Source of the DNA: Eleginops maclovinus
Lineage: Eukaryota > Chordata > Actinopteri > Perciformes > Eleginopidae
Direction of reading: 5' to 3'
Length of the DNA: 64,000 bases
NCBI RefSeq assembly: GCF_036324505.1
Contig: NC_086366.1
Coordinates: forward strand, 12,955,427 to 13,019,426
Shown here: in pieces, positions 1 to 14,349 of the stretch
Layout of the letters: each line of letters opens with the position of its first letter
Position numbering within the stretch: the stretch's first letter is position 1
Program-made: the position numbers and the translations under genes
The notes under the pieces: generated by a model
The model's input: only the letters and a program-made list of their open reading frames with translations
Told to the model about the DNA's origin: nothing
The model's database searches: none

Positions 1-1951
1 ATGCCAAACTGGGTCCAACTTGGTACCTTCACCTTCTCTTAGAGCTGCGAAAGTCTTCTGCAACATCTCACATAGTCTGGAAACATGCCAAGGCTTGTTG
101 ACAACACTGTATCACTCACATACAATGTAAATTCCTTGGTATTTTATAAGTAAAATGACTACAAAGCATACATACTGAGCATCTCCACAGAGCCTTTTGT
201 TGATGGGGGGAGCAGCAGGTTGGGGGCCATCTGGACATAAATGCTTGTAGAGAGATAATGAATTTCTGACAGACTGAGGTCTTTGATGGTGATACCATAT
301 AGTCCATTTTTTTGCCTGCTTCATACTGGGCTGCTGACTTCTAACCAGTCATGCTAAATGCGGCTATCGTTTAAACATATACATTTAACAGGCTATTACA
401 TAGATCTTATTTTCATCGCACGCTTATTATGCCCAATCATCATCCATCAGACACAACATGAAGACATGATGGTGTCAAAACAGACAAACCATAAAAGAAA
501 CCACTCACCGGACAAATGAGAGAATTGCTTGTTTGCACAAATGCTTTAAACAATACTTTTGGATATTTTTTAGAGATTTTTGTCGGGAGTAATGAATGTC
601 CTTATTCAGAAACAAAGGCTTAAGCAGTGTGGAGTTGTAGCACAGCCTCCCAGGGGACTTTGTATGGTTTGGGTCCACAAAGCGTTTATCCCGTTTCCTA
701 CCAACAGTTAGAATGGTGAATTACGACTGACTTCAACCTCTCCTAGTTAACAAACGAGTTAAAAAAACAGCATTGATATCTGTTTTTTTTACTTGGCAAT
801 ACAACTACGCAACAAGCTGAACATCACATACCGATTAACAGGCTTAAGACGTTACCTTTTAAAGTCGCTAAGGCTAACCTGTGAGCCAACAGTTACCGAT
901 TACAGCATGAATGTATTCTAAGACTGGATACTGGACTCAAAGACAGCGCCTATTTAAACCAAGGAGAAGTGCTTACCTTCCGCATTTGCCAAAACGTTTC
1001 CTAGTTTCAAGGTTTAATATGTCGCTAAATGACCTACTGGATATGTGCATCCCCCACCGGCCCCCCTCAACAAGTTGCTCTTCGGCTTTTGAATGTGTTG
1101 GCAGCGGAAATTTTAAGGGCTCTGCTTTGCTCAAGAAAAGGTCTCCAATTATTAAACCTACATTTAACAAAGAAATATAATCAAGTCGTAATTGTTTCAT
1201 TCTATGCACTTAAGAAAACTATGGATTAAGAAGGTCAAACAGATAACTCGGCAGTCGAGAGACAAACAGAATTCATCAGTGCCATTAAATGAATGTATAG
1301 GTTAGTCTTTGAAAGGAGTGAGACCTGACAATGGAAGCCAATCATTTATGAAGGGAACAACCTAGGGTCGTGGATGTTGTGATGAATCTTACTACTTCTG
1401 TGGTCGGTGTGTGTGTGTCCCATGCTTCTCTGGCTGCCCAATATGTGAATCCCTCCTACGCTGACTGCTGTGTTATCTATCACAAGGGAATATCGAAAAA
1501 GCTAATTTAAGGACAGGGAGGAAAAGTTTGCCACACCAGCATCCTCTTTAAATAGTTTATGTTGTTCACTGATGAAGAAAATATCAAATTCCAGATGAAA
1601 ATTTATGGAAATTAGATCAATGCTATTACAGCGGCTACTTTTTAAAGCAATATATTCTTTGCAGCGACAGTCTATGTGCGGATGATAAATAGAAGGTAGT
1701 CACAGAGAGTTGCGAGGGTCTTTCCTCCTGTGGAGCGGACCTACGAATCTGTTATTGCATTTCAGCCTAACAGGATCAACATGCATACTAAAAAATGCAG
1801 CTTCCCGAGAAAACCCCCATCCCAACATTCCCGTCGTTCTCTTCCTCTCTTCCTCACTCTCTTTATTTGTCATGAAGAATCTAATACCATTTTCACAGGA
1901 GTGGAGTGTCAGGTTATTGTAAATAAGATGAGATTTTCCTGGGAGAGTGTA

Positions 1952-1960
<9 letters not shown>
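1..1960. other. Gene-free intergenic DNA
   Basis: No open frame here resembles a known protein. The segment around 900-1200 is somewhat richer in C+G than its surroundings and carries a splice-donor-like site on the minus strand near 970, but the frame leading to it has no recognisable domain. Nothing else could be identified. Confidence 0.6.

Positions 1961-1994
<34 letters not shown>
1961..1994. repeat. (GT)n microsatellite
   Basis: Pure GT dinucleotide tract of about 34 bp. It is followed 76 bp later by a longer tract in the same orientation, so the two may descend from one array split by an interruption. Confidence 0.97.
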
Positions 1995-1995
<1 letters not shown>

Positions 1996-2069
1996 CACAA
2001 AAAGTAGACGGTAAAGCTTTCTAATGTTGATTTATCAGCTTGTCAGAATCAAGTATCTTTTAGACACTA

Positions 2070-2070
<1 letters not shown>

Positions 2071-2137
<67 letters not shown>
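2071..2137. repeat. (TG)n microsatellite
   Basis: Pure TG tract of about 67 bp, about 33 units. The cysteine/valine and histidine/threonine open frames across it are translations of the repeat. Confidence 0.97.
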
Positions 2138-2141
<4 letters not shown>

Positions 2142-5100
2142 GTGTTTGTTTGAGTGACAGCACCTCATACACACGTCTTGTGCCCTTGCACTGATCCTGT
2201 CACAGTCCCACAATCTGTACTGCGTTGATGGCGGGTTCAGGTGCATCACACTGGCTGTATTTACATTCTTTCAGTGAGGGCTCTGTCCTCTCTCTAGTTA
2301 GTTGCCCAGCTGAGTCGTTCTAAAAGGTACATCAAAATAACTAGTTTAACCTGAGTGTTGGATTACAATGTAAAAATGTGTTATTTGTTTAAAATATTTT
2401 TAAAAATCTGTCTAGTTTTTCATAATTTAAACGTTGAACGATTAATTTATCGGTTTGGTAACTGAAATACATTCTCTTTGTTAAAAATGTATTGCAGTAA
2501 ATTATTATTTTTCCAGGAATAAAGATTCAATGTATGTTTTATGAGTTTAAGTTCCATTGTTTTTACCAACATGAATTTAATTTGACAAGCGACAAGAGTT
2601 TCTGTTGAAAGAAAATCTTATCATTGTTATATCTTTTGTTTTAATATTTGAAGAATTCATTTGTGTTGTGTCTCACAAATCTGTGGGACGTCTGATCGAA
2701 GGGTTTCTCTTCCTTTTTCATTTTGTTTTTCTCTCTTTTTCTGTCTACACAACATCTGTCTGTCTCACTTTGAAGCTTTTTCATAAAAATAATATTTTTT
2801 GTTTATTTAAAAACAACATTTTAGACATTAGGTCACAGGCAAATATGTCATTTTATATATAAAAGCTTTGACTCTTACTCAACGGTGCAATAAAGTAAAT
2901 CCATTACTTTTTAAATGATGAGTAAAGGCAAATCGTATAATTGTTACAATATAATTTTATGGTAAAGGACAAAGCTACTGTACAAACAATTAACCTTAAT
3001 GGTGAGGTGAAATTATGCTGTTGATTTGATAGAAAAATAACAAGGGTTATGGGTAGGAGTATGACTCTTGACTATCAGAAGGCCTTTCATGGCCGTTATG
3101 TTAAGCAACTACAGAGCACAAACCAACCAAGTATTATAGGTACAAAAATAAAACAAGTATACATACTATACACATCATATGTATATAAAAGCATTGTATA
3201 CACAATGAAATGAGCAAACTGACAAGTATACGTCACCAGTTGCCGGCCGGCTATAGCTGCCGGGACAATGAGGTCCTCAAATGAATGCAGGGAAGTGTGA
3301 TAATTACTGCTATTCTGAGAAGCAGACACAGAAGGCAAGAGAAGGAGGGAATTATTGTTCTGGAGCTAGGGAGGGGAAATACATGTTTCCTTTCTTGGAC
3401 ATAAATATTTACCCTCTTATACGGCAAGCTGACTCATGCTCAGACGACAGTGCATACTGACCCGGAAAATCCCCTTGCCAGGTCGAAGTGATGCCTAACG
3501 TTCTCGCTCCCTAAACTTGACTGCCATTAGTGTTTGGCTGAGTTTACCTCAAACAGACATGCTTTCCCTCTCCGAGACACACACACCCAACTTCCAGATC
3601 TGATTAGCGGACTGCGGTGCCCTGTTAGCCTGATGAAAGCCCATTTCCCCTTTTCCCATCAGGCCAATGCCGTGCCCTCGCTCTGCACGGGACATTTGTT
3701 GCAGAAGTTGACAAAAGATTTTTGGAAGTGAGGTAGCTTGTGTGTGCCATGTGCGTTGCGAACTACGTGTTTCAAAAATGTAGATGAGCAACACCATTTG
3801 GCATTTTGTTGCCCACCTAAAATTGTAATTCTCTAGTTCTGTTTTAATTTGTATTTTTGTCAAACAGTGAAGACAGAAAACAAACAAACTGTTGAAGACA
3901 GGTTTTTTTTCTACACCAACATGTAATTCTATGCAAATTTCCCAAGAAAAAAAACCCCTCATGAGAAAAGTTTGCACATTATACACTCTTGTACAGCTCT
4001 CTGCTAACCTTTTAAATCAGAAAATCTAGGGAACAGGTGGTCAGATATTTTCTTCCCAGTTTGAAGCAAGCGTATAGAGTATTTGTATTGTAATAATAGT
4101 AGGTGGTGACTGAATTAAACAATAGAAAAAAAGGCTCTGTGAGCAAGACTCCGAGCTGGCCGCAGTGGCTTGAAATCTGCTGTCCTTCTGTCACCTATAC
4201 GTGTTTCTTTACATGTTGTTTTTTTTTGTTTCTACACTCCATGTGTGGTCAATCTGTCTTTGTGACCCCAAAACACACAGGTTTATATTACTGACAACAA
4301 TTATGCACTAAATGAAATGAAAAGTAACCTCGATGCTGATTATCCAGACAATGAAAAGATGGTTTAGTACACAAATTGGCCTTCATATTAGTTTAAATAA
4401 TCCATATGCATTACTTTACTGTTTCTCCCTGAGATGCAAACAGGAATATGCAAAAGAGCTTCCTTAGCCCTTTGAACTATTTGGTCTAAAAGAACTTCAA
4501 GTTATACCAGACCGCTGAATGTCTGTTTTGTTTAAGCTGGAAGAGTAAGTCTTGTTTTTAGAAATGTCTAGCAGAGCTTCATCACCTGTTGAAAATCTCC
4601 TGAAAGGCATTACCTCTGTTCTGTAAGTGTTGTATGTGTGAAGGGAGAGAAAGAGAAAGCATGGCCAAAAGATACAACAGGTTCTGCATATCGATCACTT
4701 CGTGTTCTTCTACTAACAAACTGAATGTCTGTGCATCATGTCATTTTTTAGCAAGAGTAACATCAACGCTTAAACGTGCTATCGTTTTAAAGGCTCATGG
4801 CAAAGCTACCTCTTACCCACTGCTTCAATTCTGAGTGAAAACAAAAGAGACAATAAATAATAAATGGTGCTCTCTAAGCTGTGTTCCTAACATCAAAAAG
4901 TAATGCCTCTAATATGCATTTAATATCCCCCATTTTGTCCTCAGTGGAATCTAATGAATAACAGAGCTATACCAATTAGGCGCAGGAAGTTACTGTTAAT
5001 TACATTTCTAAGTTCTATTATGTAGTTAGCATGCATTAATCACAATGTTATTTTTCCAAATGCTATTTGTGGTTAAAGCAGAGTCAAAGTGTATTTGGAG

Positions 5101-7082
5101 TGGATTACGGCTTAACTACTAGATTTAAAGTTCTCAGATAAACTGCAATGGATCCAGATACATTAAGGCTGCATGGGATCAGACAAAAAAAAAAAAAAAC
5201 ATTATTAGAGCAGCATAATTCAATAATATGCATTCAGGTTCATAATGTATCAGTTTAAATATGGAATTATAAAAGCAAAGACCAGACAAGACAAAGCCCA
5301 TTATAGTAAGGGACAGAATAAAGTGCTGCAATATCTGAAACGCTTTGTCACTTTGTGAGCATGAATGATAATTTACAAGATATCCAGTAGCAATTGTACG
5401 AGGTTGCACAGCTCTGCTTTGAGGTTAATGCTTACAGCAGCACGCTTTAACACAAACAATGCCAATTAATTCATCAGACAGTTCAGGTTGATGGGAATGA
5501 CATTCAATTGAAGATATATGGTCATAAACCAAAGTACTGGACAGGCTGAAATATTTACCTGATGATGGTGCTAGAAGAACTACTCCTGAAAGGAAATCAA
5601 TGTCTGAAACGATTATTTTTTGGGTATCAATAACACTTAAAATAAAAATAAACATGAAATAGATACCTTATCCTAGACTAAATTGGTGGATTGGCTGGCA
5701 GACTGATGACTGACGTTGCCATCTATGGCTAGATAAGGCAATAATGTAATACCAAATATGAAATAAAAATTCCCACATTGACCACACTAAGTAAAGTGAC
5801 ATGTGGATGCCGGCCGGACTGAGAGAGTAATTGTTATCCTGAGGTCAAAGAGAGAGTGTATAGAGACACATTTCCGTCTAATCAAATCCAGTACAACAGT
5901 CTCCAGTCTCCTCCTCTCCACTTTGTGTACTCCAGAAGCAGGAAATGCAAACCTAAACAGGAAAGGTCAGATTATAAAACCAGGAAGTAAAAGTTAGATT
6001 ATCAAATCAGAGAGGAAGAGAAAGTTTAAACACTATGACATTCTGAATCTTTAGTCCTGCACAGCCAAGTCCTGCTTAGGTTCAGATTCTGGTTTTAGTA
6101 AAACAATGCATCCTATTCATATCCATCCATCAGCGTTCACCCCTCTACGACCACTCTGTCATCGGACGTTTTAAAACAGCCTGTCTCAGTCTGACTGTGT
6201 AGTTAAACTCAGACAAATGCAGGCAGAACAACCCCCCAAACAACATGCAATTGCCAAAACAAATTATGGGGACAGAATGGGCCTTGTGATGCACAATAGA
6301 GCTTGTCAACATTTGGATTATTTCTAGCCAGGAAGTCCCCATAAATAGACAAAAGCATTAATAAGAGGAAGAAGTGCATTAGAAGCAGGAAACTGCGGGA
6401 GAAGTGGAAGACTGAATCAGTGTATCCATCTCCTCCTAATCTGCTATTCAAGAACCAAGACAACCTATTGGCATCCATTAATCCTGAATTGGCTGACAAT
6501 CAATGGGCTCCTCAATAACTACTTATTCATTCCTTCATCAATACCTAAAGAGTGCTCCTCGTCCCCATGTGTCCCACCTGTCACATGCTTGTCCATCCCA
6601 AGTTAACACCCCTTTGATTACATTTTCTTTATAGCCATATTAGCAGTATTGGTTGATTAGTTGTTTCACACATAGCACCAAAGATAACAACTATTGGAGG
6701 GACGGACTAAGAGATTCTGTACGGACATTCATTCAGATGTCATCTTAATTACTTTAATCAACCTTTGACTTTGACATTTTTGCTTATCCTTTGACCAATA
6801 TTTTTGGTTTATGGTCAAATAACTGTGTGATATTTTCATCATTCTCAGCTAAGCTATGTGTTTAGTTCTTAAGAGCAAATATGAACAACTTTGAAAAGGT
6901 ACATTTTTGATGACATGATGTAAGAAATCAGCAGTACAGCCTCAGTGAGGTGCCAGCCTGGCTGTAGACTCTTTGTCTTGATCAAATACATCAGCAGTGA
7001 GCCTTTCATGCTTCTCTTCATTCACAAAAAAAATGACCTGTATCCCCCAGCAGATCATGTCACAGCTGATGACCCATATGCG

Positions 7083-7086
<4 letters not shown>
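2138..7086. other. Gene-free AT-rich intergenic DNA
   Basis: About 5 kb of AT-rich sequence with only short chance frames of 60-145 codons and low-complexity translations. There is a GC-rich, palindrome-like patch near 3240-3262 (two GCCGGC-type words). I see no gene, RNA gene or transposon end. Confidence 0.55.

Positions 7087-7135
<49 letters not shown>
7087..7135. repeat. (TG)n microsatellite
   Basis: Pure TG tract of about 49 bp. Confidence 0.97.
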
Positions 7136-7138
<3 letters not shown>

Positions 7139-8509
7139 ATGGGTTGGAGAGGAAGGGGAGCATAGCACGTGGCACTGACACTTCACATGCGCGTGCAAAT
7201 GGGCGTGTCATTGTGCACAAAGTAAATCAATTAAGCACTGGGAATCTCCAGGGAGAGAAACAGAGGTGCTGCTTTATGTCCTTAACTCCCTAAAGACCCT
7301 TAAAATACACACATAATTTAAAATGTAATCTGTGTTTCCTTTACAAAGCCTGTCCCAAACCCATAATGATGCAAGGAACCAGCCATGATTATATTTCCAT
7401 TGCTATATCTCAGACTTGAGCATCAATATAATGCTGCTTAATCAACCCCATCTCTAATTTAATTAAGTTATGACGAACCATAAAATATAATCCAGACTCC
7501 TTGGCAAAACATATTTTTTGGTTATGAGGCTGAAGATGGCGAGCATGGGGTAGATGTGGGTTGTTTATGTTCATCACACATTATTGTAAACAAATAATTC
7601 AGTTTAAACTGAAACCAATGCATTTTCCAGGTTGAAAAGCAAATCCCCAGCATTCAAAGGTTGAATTGTCCCCTAGGGGAGCATGGAGAGGTTAAAGCGG
7701 GTGATGGGTGGGTGCATGTGATGTGAATGGGGTGGGGCGAGCATCCAGGGTACGCTTGGCCTCTGCAGGGGTAAAAAAAAAAAACCCCGACCCTGAGCCC
7801 TGCCCCTAAGAGGGAGGTCTACAGGGACGGACTCACACCGTTTTATAAAAAATTCATGAATGAATAAAGCTCCTGTGTTCAAACTGTGTATGTATAATTA
7901 ACACATAAATAGGCGCAAGCAAGAAATTCTGATCAGATCTTTATATCTATACTACAATTCAGATTTACTAAAACATCCTGGAGCAGTCCACCCGTCACCC
8001 CCTCTCACTCTCCCACCTCCATTCTCCCCCTGAACTTTCACCTTAACTCCCTGAGAGGCGGAGGTGGTGCAGGAGGGTTGGGGGGGGGGGGGGGGGGGGG
8101 GGACAAAGGCAAAAGATGAGGGCAGTGAAAAAGAGCAGCGTTTTAATTGACACCCTTGAAGTTAGCTGCAAGATAATTATGGCCAACAGCTGTAGACGGT
8201 GCAACATGCAACAATGGGACCAATTTGCATTCTGGTGGAGGTCTGTCAGGCAGGGCCAAGCCACGTGAATGACGCTTAAACAATGTTGATATGTAGTAAA
8301 TGCACACACAAATATGTACACATTAATGCACAAAGGAAGTATTCACACAGAAGCCTCTTACTTTGAAAAGAGTGGGAAAGTGGTTGAAAAGAAGCCGCAG
8401 CTGATGACTTTTATTATTTTGTTACATAGAGGGGGTCATAGCTCTTTAAAATCCACACTGCACTCTGCCTCAAAGCAACAGTGGATCCCACTGAGCTTAA
8501 GAAAATGTG
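7136..8509. other. Gene-free stretch with a poly-G tract
   Basis: Intergenic DNA. The only distinctive feature is a homopolymer G run, listed separately. No coding sequence recognised. Confidence 0.55.
8080..8102 (+). repeat. Poly-G homopolymer, 23 bp
   Basis: Twenty-three consecutive G residues on the + strand. Such a run can form a G-quadruplex and its length is error-prone in sequencing, so the true length may differ. Confidence 0.9.
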
Positions 8510-9720
8510 CTCCTCATTTAAGTCCTAATGTGGGAATTAATTATGAATTAATTAACATTACACTTAGGAGCAGCTACTTATACGTGTCTTTTTTTCTCTC
8601 TCTTTCTGTGCAGTCAGGAATAATAGGAGCCGGAGCTGGAGAGAGACAAAGAGGAGAGATCGAGATATGGATGCGTTGTATGTGTAAGACTATCTCCGGG
8701 TTATGAATTAGAGAATGTGTGTTTGTTTCTCCCGGCGAGCCATTAAATATTTCATGAAGGGGGATAAATACTGGGAGAATGCCGCCTCCTGATTCACACT
8801 GCAATTAGAGGCCCATTATCCCTCTCTCAACCTTCACACTCAGTACAAACTGGGCCTCAAAAGCAGCAATGAAAAGCCCTGTGATGACATATGATAACAG
8901 AAATGATGAGCAGAATACTTATCTTTAGGATCTATGATGAATTTACACAGTCTTACTAACCCGTGTATTTGTATGGGTCAGTTCTCGCTAAACATCATAA
9001 AAAAATAGGAAACCCTCCAGCCTCGCACTAGTGGGTTTCATTCATTTCATTTGATTTGACATATCATGCTTCTGTGCCTTGGCAATAAGGACACAACATT
9101 GCAGCATATTGGCAAGCTCATTTGCTTTTCATAGTGAGCGTTGTGTCCAAAAAAAAGTGCCCCCTGGGATAAACACGTGTACGGGGACTGCGGGCTCGCC
9201 GCCCCAGCAGCAGGTGGCCCATTGCTGCCTAATGAACACCACAATCTGTTACTATCGCAGCGGTGCTTTTCACCAGACAATTAGGCGACTAAGCATGTCA
9301 TTATTCCAGGCCAACAAGAAGAGCCTCTTCTCTAATTTCGTCTTTTCATTCCTGTTTACTCACCCACACTCCCCTCATTAACGAGAGATTTTCCAGTCCA
9401 TGCTAATTGGTTTCAATAACATTCATTTTAGTTGAAAGGAAACGATTCTGTTAATTGAGGAGCGCAGAGAGAGGAGAGAGGGAGCGAGAAGGGGGAGAGA
9501 GGGAGGGAGAGGGGCTTCTTTTCATTTTCAAGTGCGTCCATGAGATGACGCTTTTGAAAAAGCGCTCTACAGGTTCAGAGCTAATGAAATTAAGTGATGC
9601 CGGCCGTGGTAAAAAGGAAAGCCCAAATTAAAAGCAATTTATTTTCATTGAGGCATGTGGCACTGTTCGGGCACAATTAATGGGCTGAGCATGGACACAG
9701 AGATGTGGAGAGGGAGAACA
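8510..9720. promoter_or_regulatory. Candidate conserved non-coding regulatory block
   Basis: No coding potential, but texture unlike the surrounding neutral DNA: several homeodomain-type cores (TTAATTA, CAATTA, GTTAATTG), few simple repeats, and GC-balanced patches such as 8780-8830 and 9560-9690. A GA-rich low-complexity segment lies at about 9465-9515. This is what vertebrate developmental enhancers in gene deserts typically look like. The call is inference only and needs alignment with other fish or tetrapods. Confidence 0.3.
9465..9515 (+). repeat. GA-rich low-complexity tract
   Basis: Purine-only stretch built from GAGA and GGGAGA words, interrupted by few pyrimidines. Confidence 0.75.
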
Positions 9721-11060
9721 AAAAGAGAGACAAAGATACAAAGAAATGACTGGTGGCACAGATGAGTCAAGAGAGAGGAACGTCTAGACCTGGACAGATT
9801 AACTGTAATGATTACCTATTATTGCATCTGTATTTCTTTTTTTCTAATTTGTTAAGTTTTAATAGAAATTACCAGCAGTGGCTGTTTGAATATTTAAAAT
9901 AATCTCAAATCTGTAGATGTTTGTCTGAAACCGGGCAACGAATAATAGAATATGTGTGCTTGCTATTGAAATACCTACAATAAGGATGAGAAATGTTGCA
10001 TTAAAAAATGGGAAGCCCTTTCCCACTGATATTATTCATCCTATTCTAGATTTGTGTCAATTTCCAAGCAATGAAGTCCCAATCTAATGATCTTCATCAG
10101 TAGATTGATATTTCCAGTTGGCAAGGAATTACAGAATTAATTTCTTTTGATACATTTTTTAATAATTAGTATTTTACCTGCTGATAAAGATTGTCCACTA
10201 TTTATGAAAGAAGAAATATTAAATTGACTTTGTGATGTGACTGTTTTTTAAACCTAAGAGAGATTTAGTTTCACATACTCATAATGAATTACAAACAGAA
10301 AATGTGCCTTTTAATAAAAAAGGTACTGAAAAAGCTCAGAAAAGATTATCTAAAATTTGCAACGAGAAACTCGGCAAATCTGCTGATGAAAATATTGTGA
10401 AAGGAATAAAAGCTTTATAACAAACTAGATGGCACTTGTGGTATTTGTTCAATTTCTGAGGTCAGTAATAAAAGTCATGGCTCTCTTTGATTTAAATATT
10501 TTACATTGTTCACAAACCTATAGCATGACCAAGTTTAATCTTACATAATCTATACATAACATAACATAACACCTTAATGAGATTCAACTAATTACTTACA
10601 CAAACTGATGATTTTTGCCTGAACCTTTTGCACAGTACAAGCTGAATTATCAAATGAAACTTTGAGGGTCTTCCAGGCAGCGTCACCAAACCCTGAGAAA
10701 TGAGTCTGTAATTCTTCCAGGAACTATATCAAGTTTTGCATCACTGCCAGAAGCGGAGCCACAGTTAAGGCCATAACCCCTCCAACAGAATTCAGATACG
10801 TCAGTCAGCTGCCTAACCAGCCGCTGAATGGTTGTTTAGTGACGGCAGACTGAGCAAGTTAATGGCCTGTCTAAACAGTCTCAGCTGGGGGTCGGAGTAA
10901 AGGGGTTGTGGGGGGGTGCTCTGCAGGCTGTAGACTGCAAAGGCATCTGGAGACCACAGGAAGAAGAGTCAGAAGGGATGAGTCAAGCAGCTATAATCAT
11001 TACTGATCGATGTGTTGACAAGCACAGAGAAAGGGAGGAGGGAGATCGGGATGTAAAACA
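9721..11060. other. Gene-free AT-rich DNA
   Basis: AT-rich sequence without recognisable genes. A short tandem of the pentamer CATAA occurs near 10,553-10,570. Nothing else stands out. Confidence 0.55.
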
Positions 11061-11460
11061 ATTGATATAATTATTTGCAGGCTACAATGCTTTCTGTTTT
11101 CCAGCTGAACAATCAGTATATCTGTCCCTGCCTGCGTTTCAGCCAATGAGGAACCAAACTGGTATAAAGTATGACTAAATGCCCTGCTAGTCTCCGAGGA
11201 GCTCTGAGTGCGGAGCTAGCAGGAGATCAGTGCAGTTAATTTACATAGCATTTGCATTATGTCAGGACATGAGCTACAAATAGGTATGAGTGTGGGGCTT
11301 AATTAGAAATGAGCCAGGCTTTTCAAAAACACCCTTTTGCATCATAATTGAGTCAGCTCCGCGCTGGAGTAAATGGCGGAGAGTGGGGGAGAAGATGCCT
11401 GTTTGTGAACACGCTCAGAGATGATTGGTAATTATGAAACACCTACCTGGGCTCACAGCA
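11061..11460. promoter_or_regulatory. Candidate conserved non-coding block
   Basis: Roughly 400 bp of mixed composition with TTAATTAG, CATAATTGAGTCAGC (a MAF/AP-1-like TGAGTCAGC core) and several CAGCTG-like words, flanked by AT-rich neutral DNA. No open frame. Enhancer identity is inferred from texture only. Confidence 0.25.
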
Positions 11461-13140
11461 ACTTATATTATTTTCACACTAAACGTTTGTGTACGCTTTG
11501 AACAGCAGCAGACGAAACTGCCCTATAATATCTTGGTCATAACAATTAAATATATGATAAATACGGTATAGAAATGCTTTTTATCCAGAGGGGGTTGTGA
11601 CTTGAAGGTTGCCAGTGTTTTTCGATATGTGGGTGGTTTTTGATCAAGGACATGCGGAGGTGTCTAGGACTTTTTTTAAACCAAGAAGAACCACTGCTAA
11701 CATAAGGAGCGCCAAAGACCAAGTGTAAACACAACTTGGAAAGTTAAAATTAAATTAAATCTCTGCAAAGAATGAAATACAACATCAGCTACATACCAAA
11801 CCAGTTACTCTATTAAAGAGCATGTATTGGTCTCTAAAACCTGGGGTGACCTTGGGGGTTTAAAACCCCAGAAAGTGTTGTGCAATGATCCTGGGAACGT
11901 TAAAGAAAATAAATTGTAAGCCTCAAAATGTAAGAAAACAATGAAACATCTTTGCATCACATCTTGACAGGTGGGCCATTCTTGTTGTTTTTATAGATTA
12001 AGCTACTTTATGTATCATTTGAACTTCTATTTTACTCAGCCCCAAGCCTATTATTTGCTTCTTAATAAATAATGTATTAGTAATTCCCTTAAATTAACAC
12101 AGGTTCCGGAAACCGTTACTGAAACAGGGCTATACAACTTCATTTGTTGAGGACTATTTCTTCACCTGTGCTCATGTTAGTATTAACAGCTGCAGGACAC
12201 TGTGGTTAACAGGATTGTTTTTTTGTAGATAATAGAGTTGTATGGCACAAATATCAGACTTTAGCAAAGCAAACTTAAAAAAGAAAAACTATAAATAATC
12301 TAATATTTCATTAGGGACGGTCATTGGTTGTCAAGTTGAGTGTTATAGAGTAAAAATGTAATGAGCAACAAAGAAAATGTGTCAGCACCAAGATGGAAAA
12401 ATTACATTTCAAACTTTGAAATTTGACAGGAACTCTTATTGGTCAGCGGTTTCACCAGCATGACCTTTATCAAAGCCCCAGAAACCCCAAATAACCATCT
12501 CAAATACTACTGTCCCACAGCCACATTACCCCCAAATATATCTCTTCATTCTTTTAATAGCTTATCTGTCTCCCAATAATAGTACGTCTTTATTTCATAC
12601 CCTTTATTCATAAGTTGAATATGTGAACATTTGTGTGTAGCTGTATACATGCGATTTACAGTATGTTTTTGTTTGTGACTACACACTGTATGTTTTCACT
12701 TTCTAAGTGATGTGCCAAAAATGGGTATGTATTGGGAAGCCAGGGTGTTCAGAGTACCTGGGGTTACCAAGGTTACCAAATTGAATCGTCCCCTCAGACA
12801 TGGCTGATCTACATAATTTGGTGGTATCATTCACAGTGTCTCACGGCCCGGGTGATGAATGGCACCCGCAGAAGATAATATTTCTGCTTGGATGTAATAA
12901 ATCTTATGTAAAGTGCTCCATCGCTTATATGGCAGAGATGTGGTATAGAATAAAGACACACTCCTTCTTTTTACTCTCCCTCCATTCGTTCAACTCTGTC
13001 GCTCATAAGTCTGAGTTGAAACTCCAAAAAGGGAATTGTTACCATTTATACAACTAAAAAATGTGGGGACTAAACTACAAATTGCTAGGTTCATGTATGA
13101 TAAATATCACTCAAGTTGTTGCTTCATTGTATACAATATG
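11461..13140. other. Gene-free intergenic DNA
   Basis: No coding sequence, RNA gene or element recognised. The short frames in the stretch are uninformative. Confidence 0.55.
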
Positions 13141-14349
13141 TACTCCCTCCTCAGAGACTGCTTCCCTCTACTTCTTTCCCTGCTGCTCCTGTACCTGTTG
13201 TATTGATCGAAGCCCCAGCCAGCCAGCCCGCAGCGTCCTGCTATTACTAAACCAGCCCCTGGGTCATGAACTTGTGACCCCACCCCTGCTCGGCGATGCT
13301 CAGTAAGGGGCCATGACCCCCACAAGGGGCTGGGAGGCCAGGGACACTCCAGCAGTTTGTGTTATTCATAGCATCCCGATCATCATGTTTTTGCATGCGT
13401 TTATCATGCATTAACACTCATTAAAACACAATACAGAGTGGGAACAGCTTTGTGAAGGAGATCCAGACAAAGCTTGCAGCAAAGATAAAAAGATGAAGAG
13501 TGATTTGTATAGATACAGACTTCTGAACGGTTTCTGTTAAACAGAAGCGTATGCAAATTAAATGCAAACTGTGTGTTATTTGTAGTTTAATTTGATACAT
13601 GATAACAGTGCTAAAAGTCAAAGTCAGAAAATGTCTATTTATTCCAAAGGTTACTAATGACAATTGTTTACTAATTAAGTTTTTCGATCTCCTTCTTCCT
13701 ATTATGCCTGTTTTTAATAAGCTGAGAGTCAGGTGTACTTGACAATAATGAATGACTGAGTTTAGCTGATCGTTATTGCTGCCCTCCTCTCGCTTGAGAT
13801 GAACCATGTGTATGTGTGTGCGCACAGGAGTGTGTGTGCGCGTGCCTCGGCTGCCTAATAAAAGGGATAATTGTTCCATCTTTGCTTGCAGACACATAAA
13901 GCAGTGTGTATTGACTGCTTGACAGGCTATGATTCCAGTAAAGCTAATGGCTTTCTCAATTCTCCTGCTCCATCCATCAGGCCCCGAGAGCACCCCGTCA
14001 TGTTTTCAATTAATGAAGAGAAACCCATAAAAAGTTTAAAGGCAGCATGACACAGTGGATGACAGCGTGTACACCGTTCAGACAAGGGCACACACAAACA
14101 AAATGTATAATCACCAATATGAAATATACACACAAGCACACAGAGTTAAAAAACAAACTTAAAAGCTCTTGCAGCTTTTTTACCGTGACACACACGGACA
14201 CAGCCAAACATCTTATCTGTTGTTTGCTGTGGGTTTGAAGCTTTTCTGTGCCTCAACTTCACACCCTCAGCTTGTAATCATAATGTGTATGTATTCTGGT
14301 GGTTGTTATGTTTAGTTTGGTTGCAGCTTGCTAGCTTTATGTATGAGAT
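13141..14349. other. Gene-free intergenic DNA with a GC-balanced patch
   Basis: The segment 13,190-13,350 has more C+G than its surroundings and includes GTGACCCC/GGTCATG words, but no gene. A 190-codon minus-strand frame at 13,421-13,993 has no domain, hydrophobic pattern or composition that suggests a real protein. Confidence 0.5.

Noticed and set aside
973..1209. Minus-strand 78-codon frame ending at a GTAAGC donor-like site
   Set aside because: No family resemblance, no second exon found and no promoter context; a single donor match is common by chance.
3549..3986. 145-codon minus-strand open frame
   Set aside because: Composition follows the background and there is no domain or conserved motif.
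13421..13993. 190-codon minus-strand open frame
   Set aside because: No recognisable domain; it crosses an interrupted GT/GC repeat and AT-rich sequence and looks like a chance frame.
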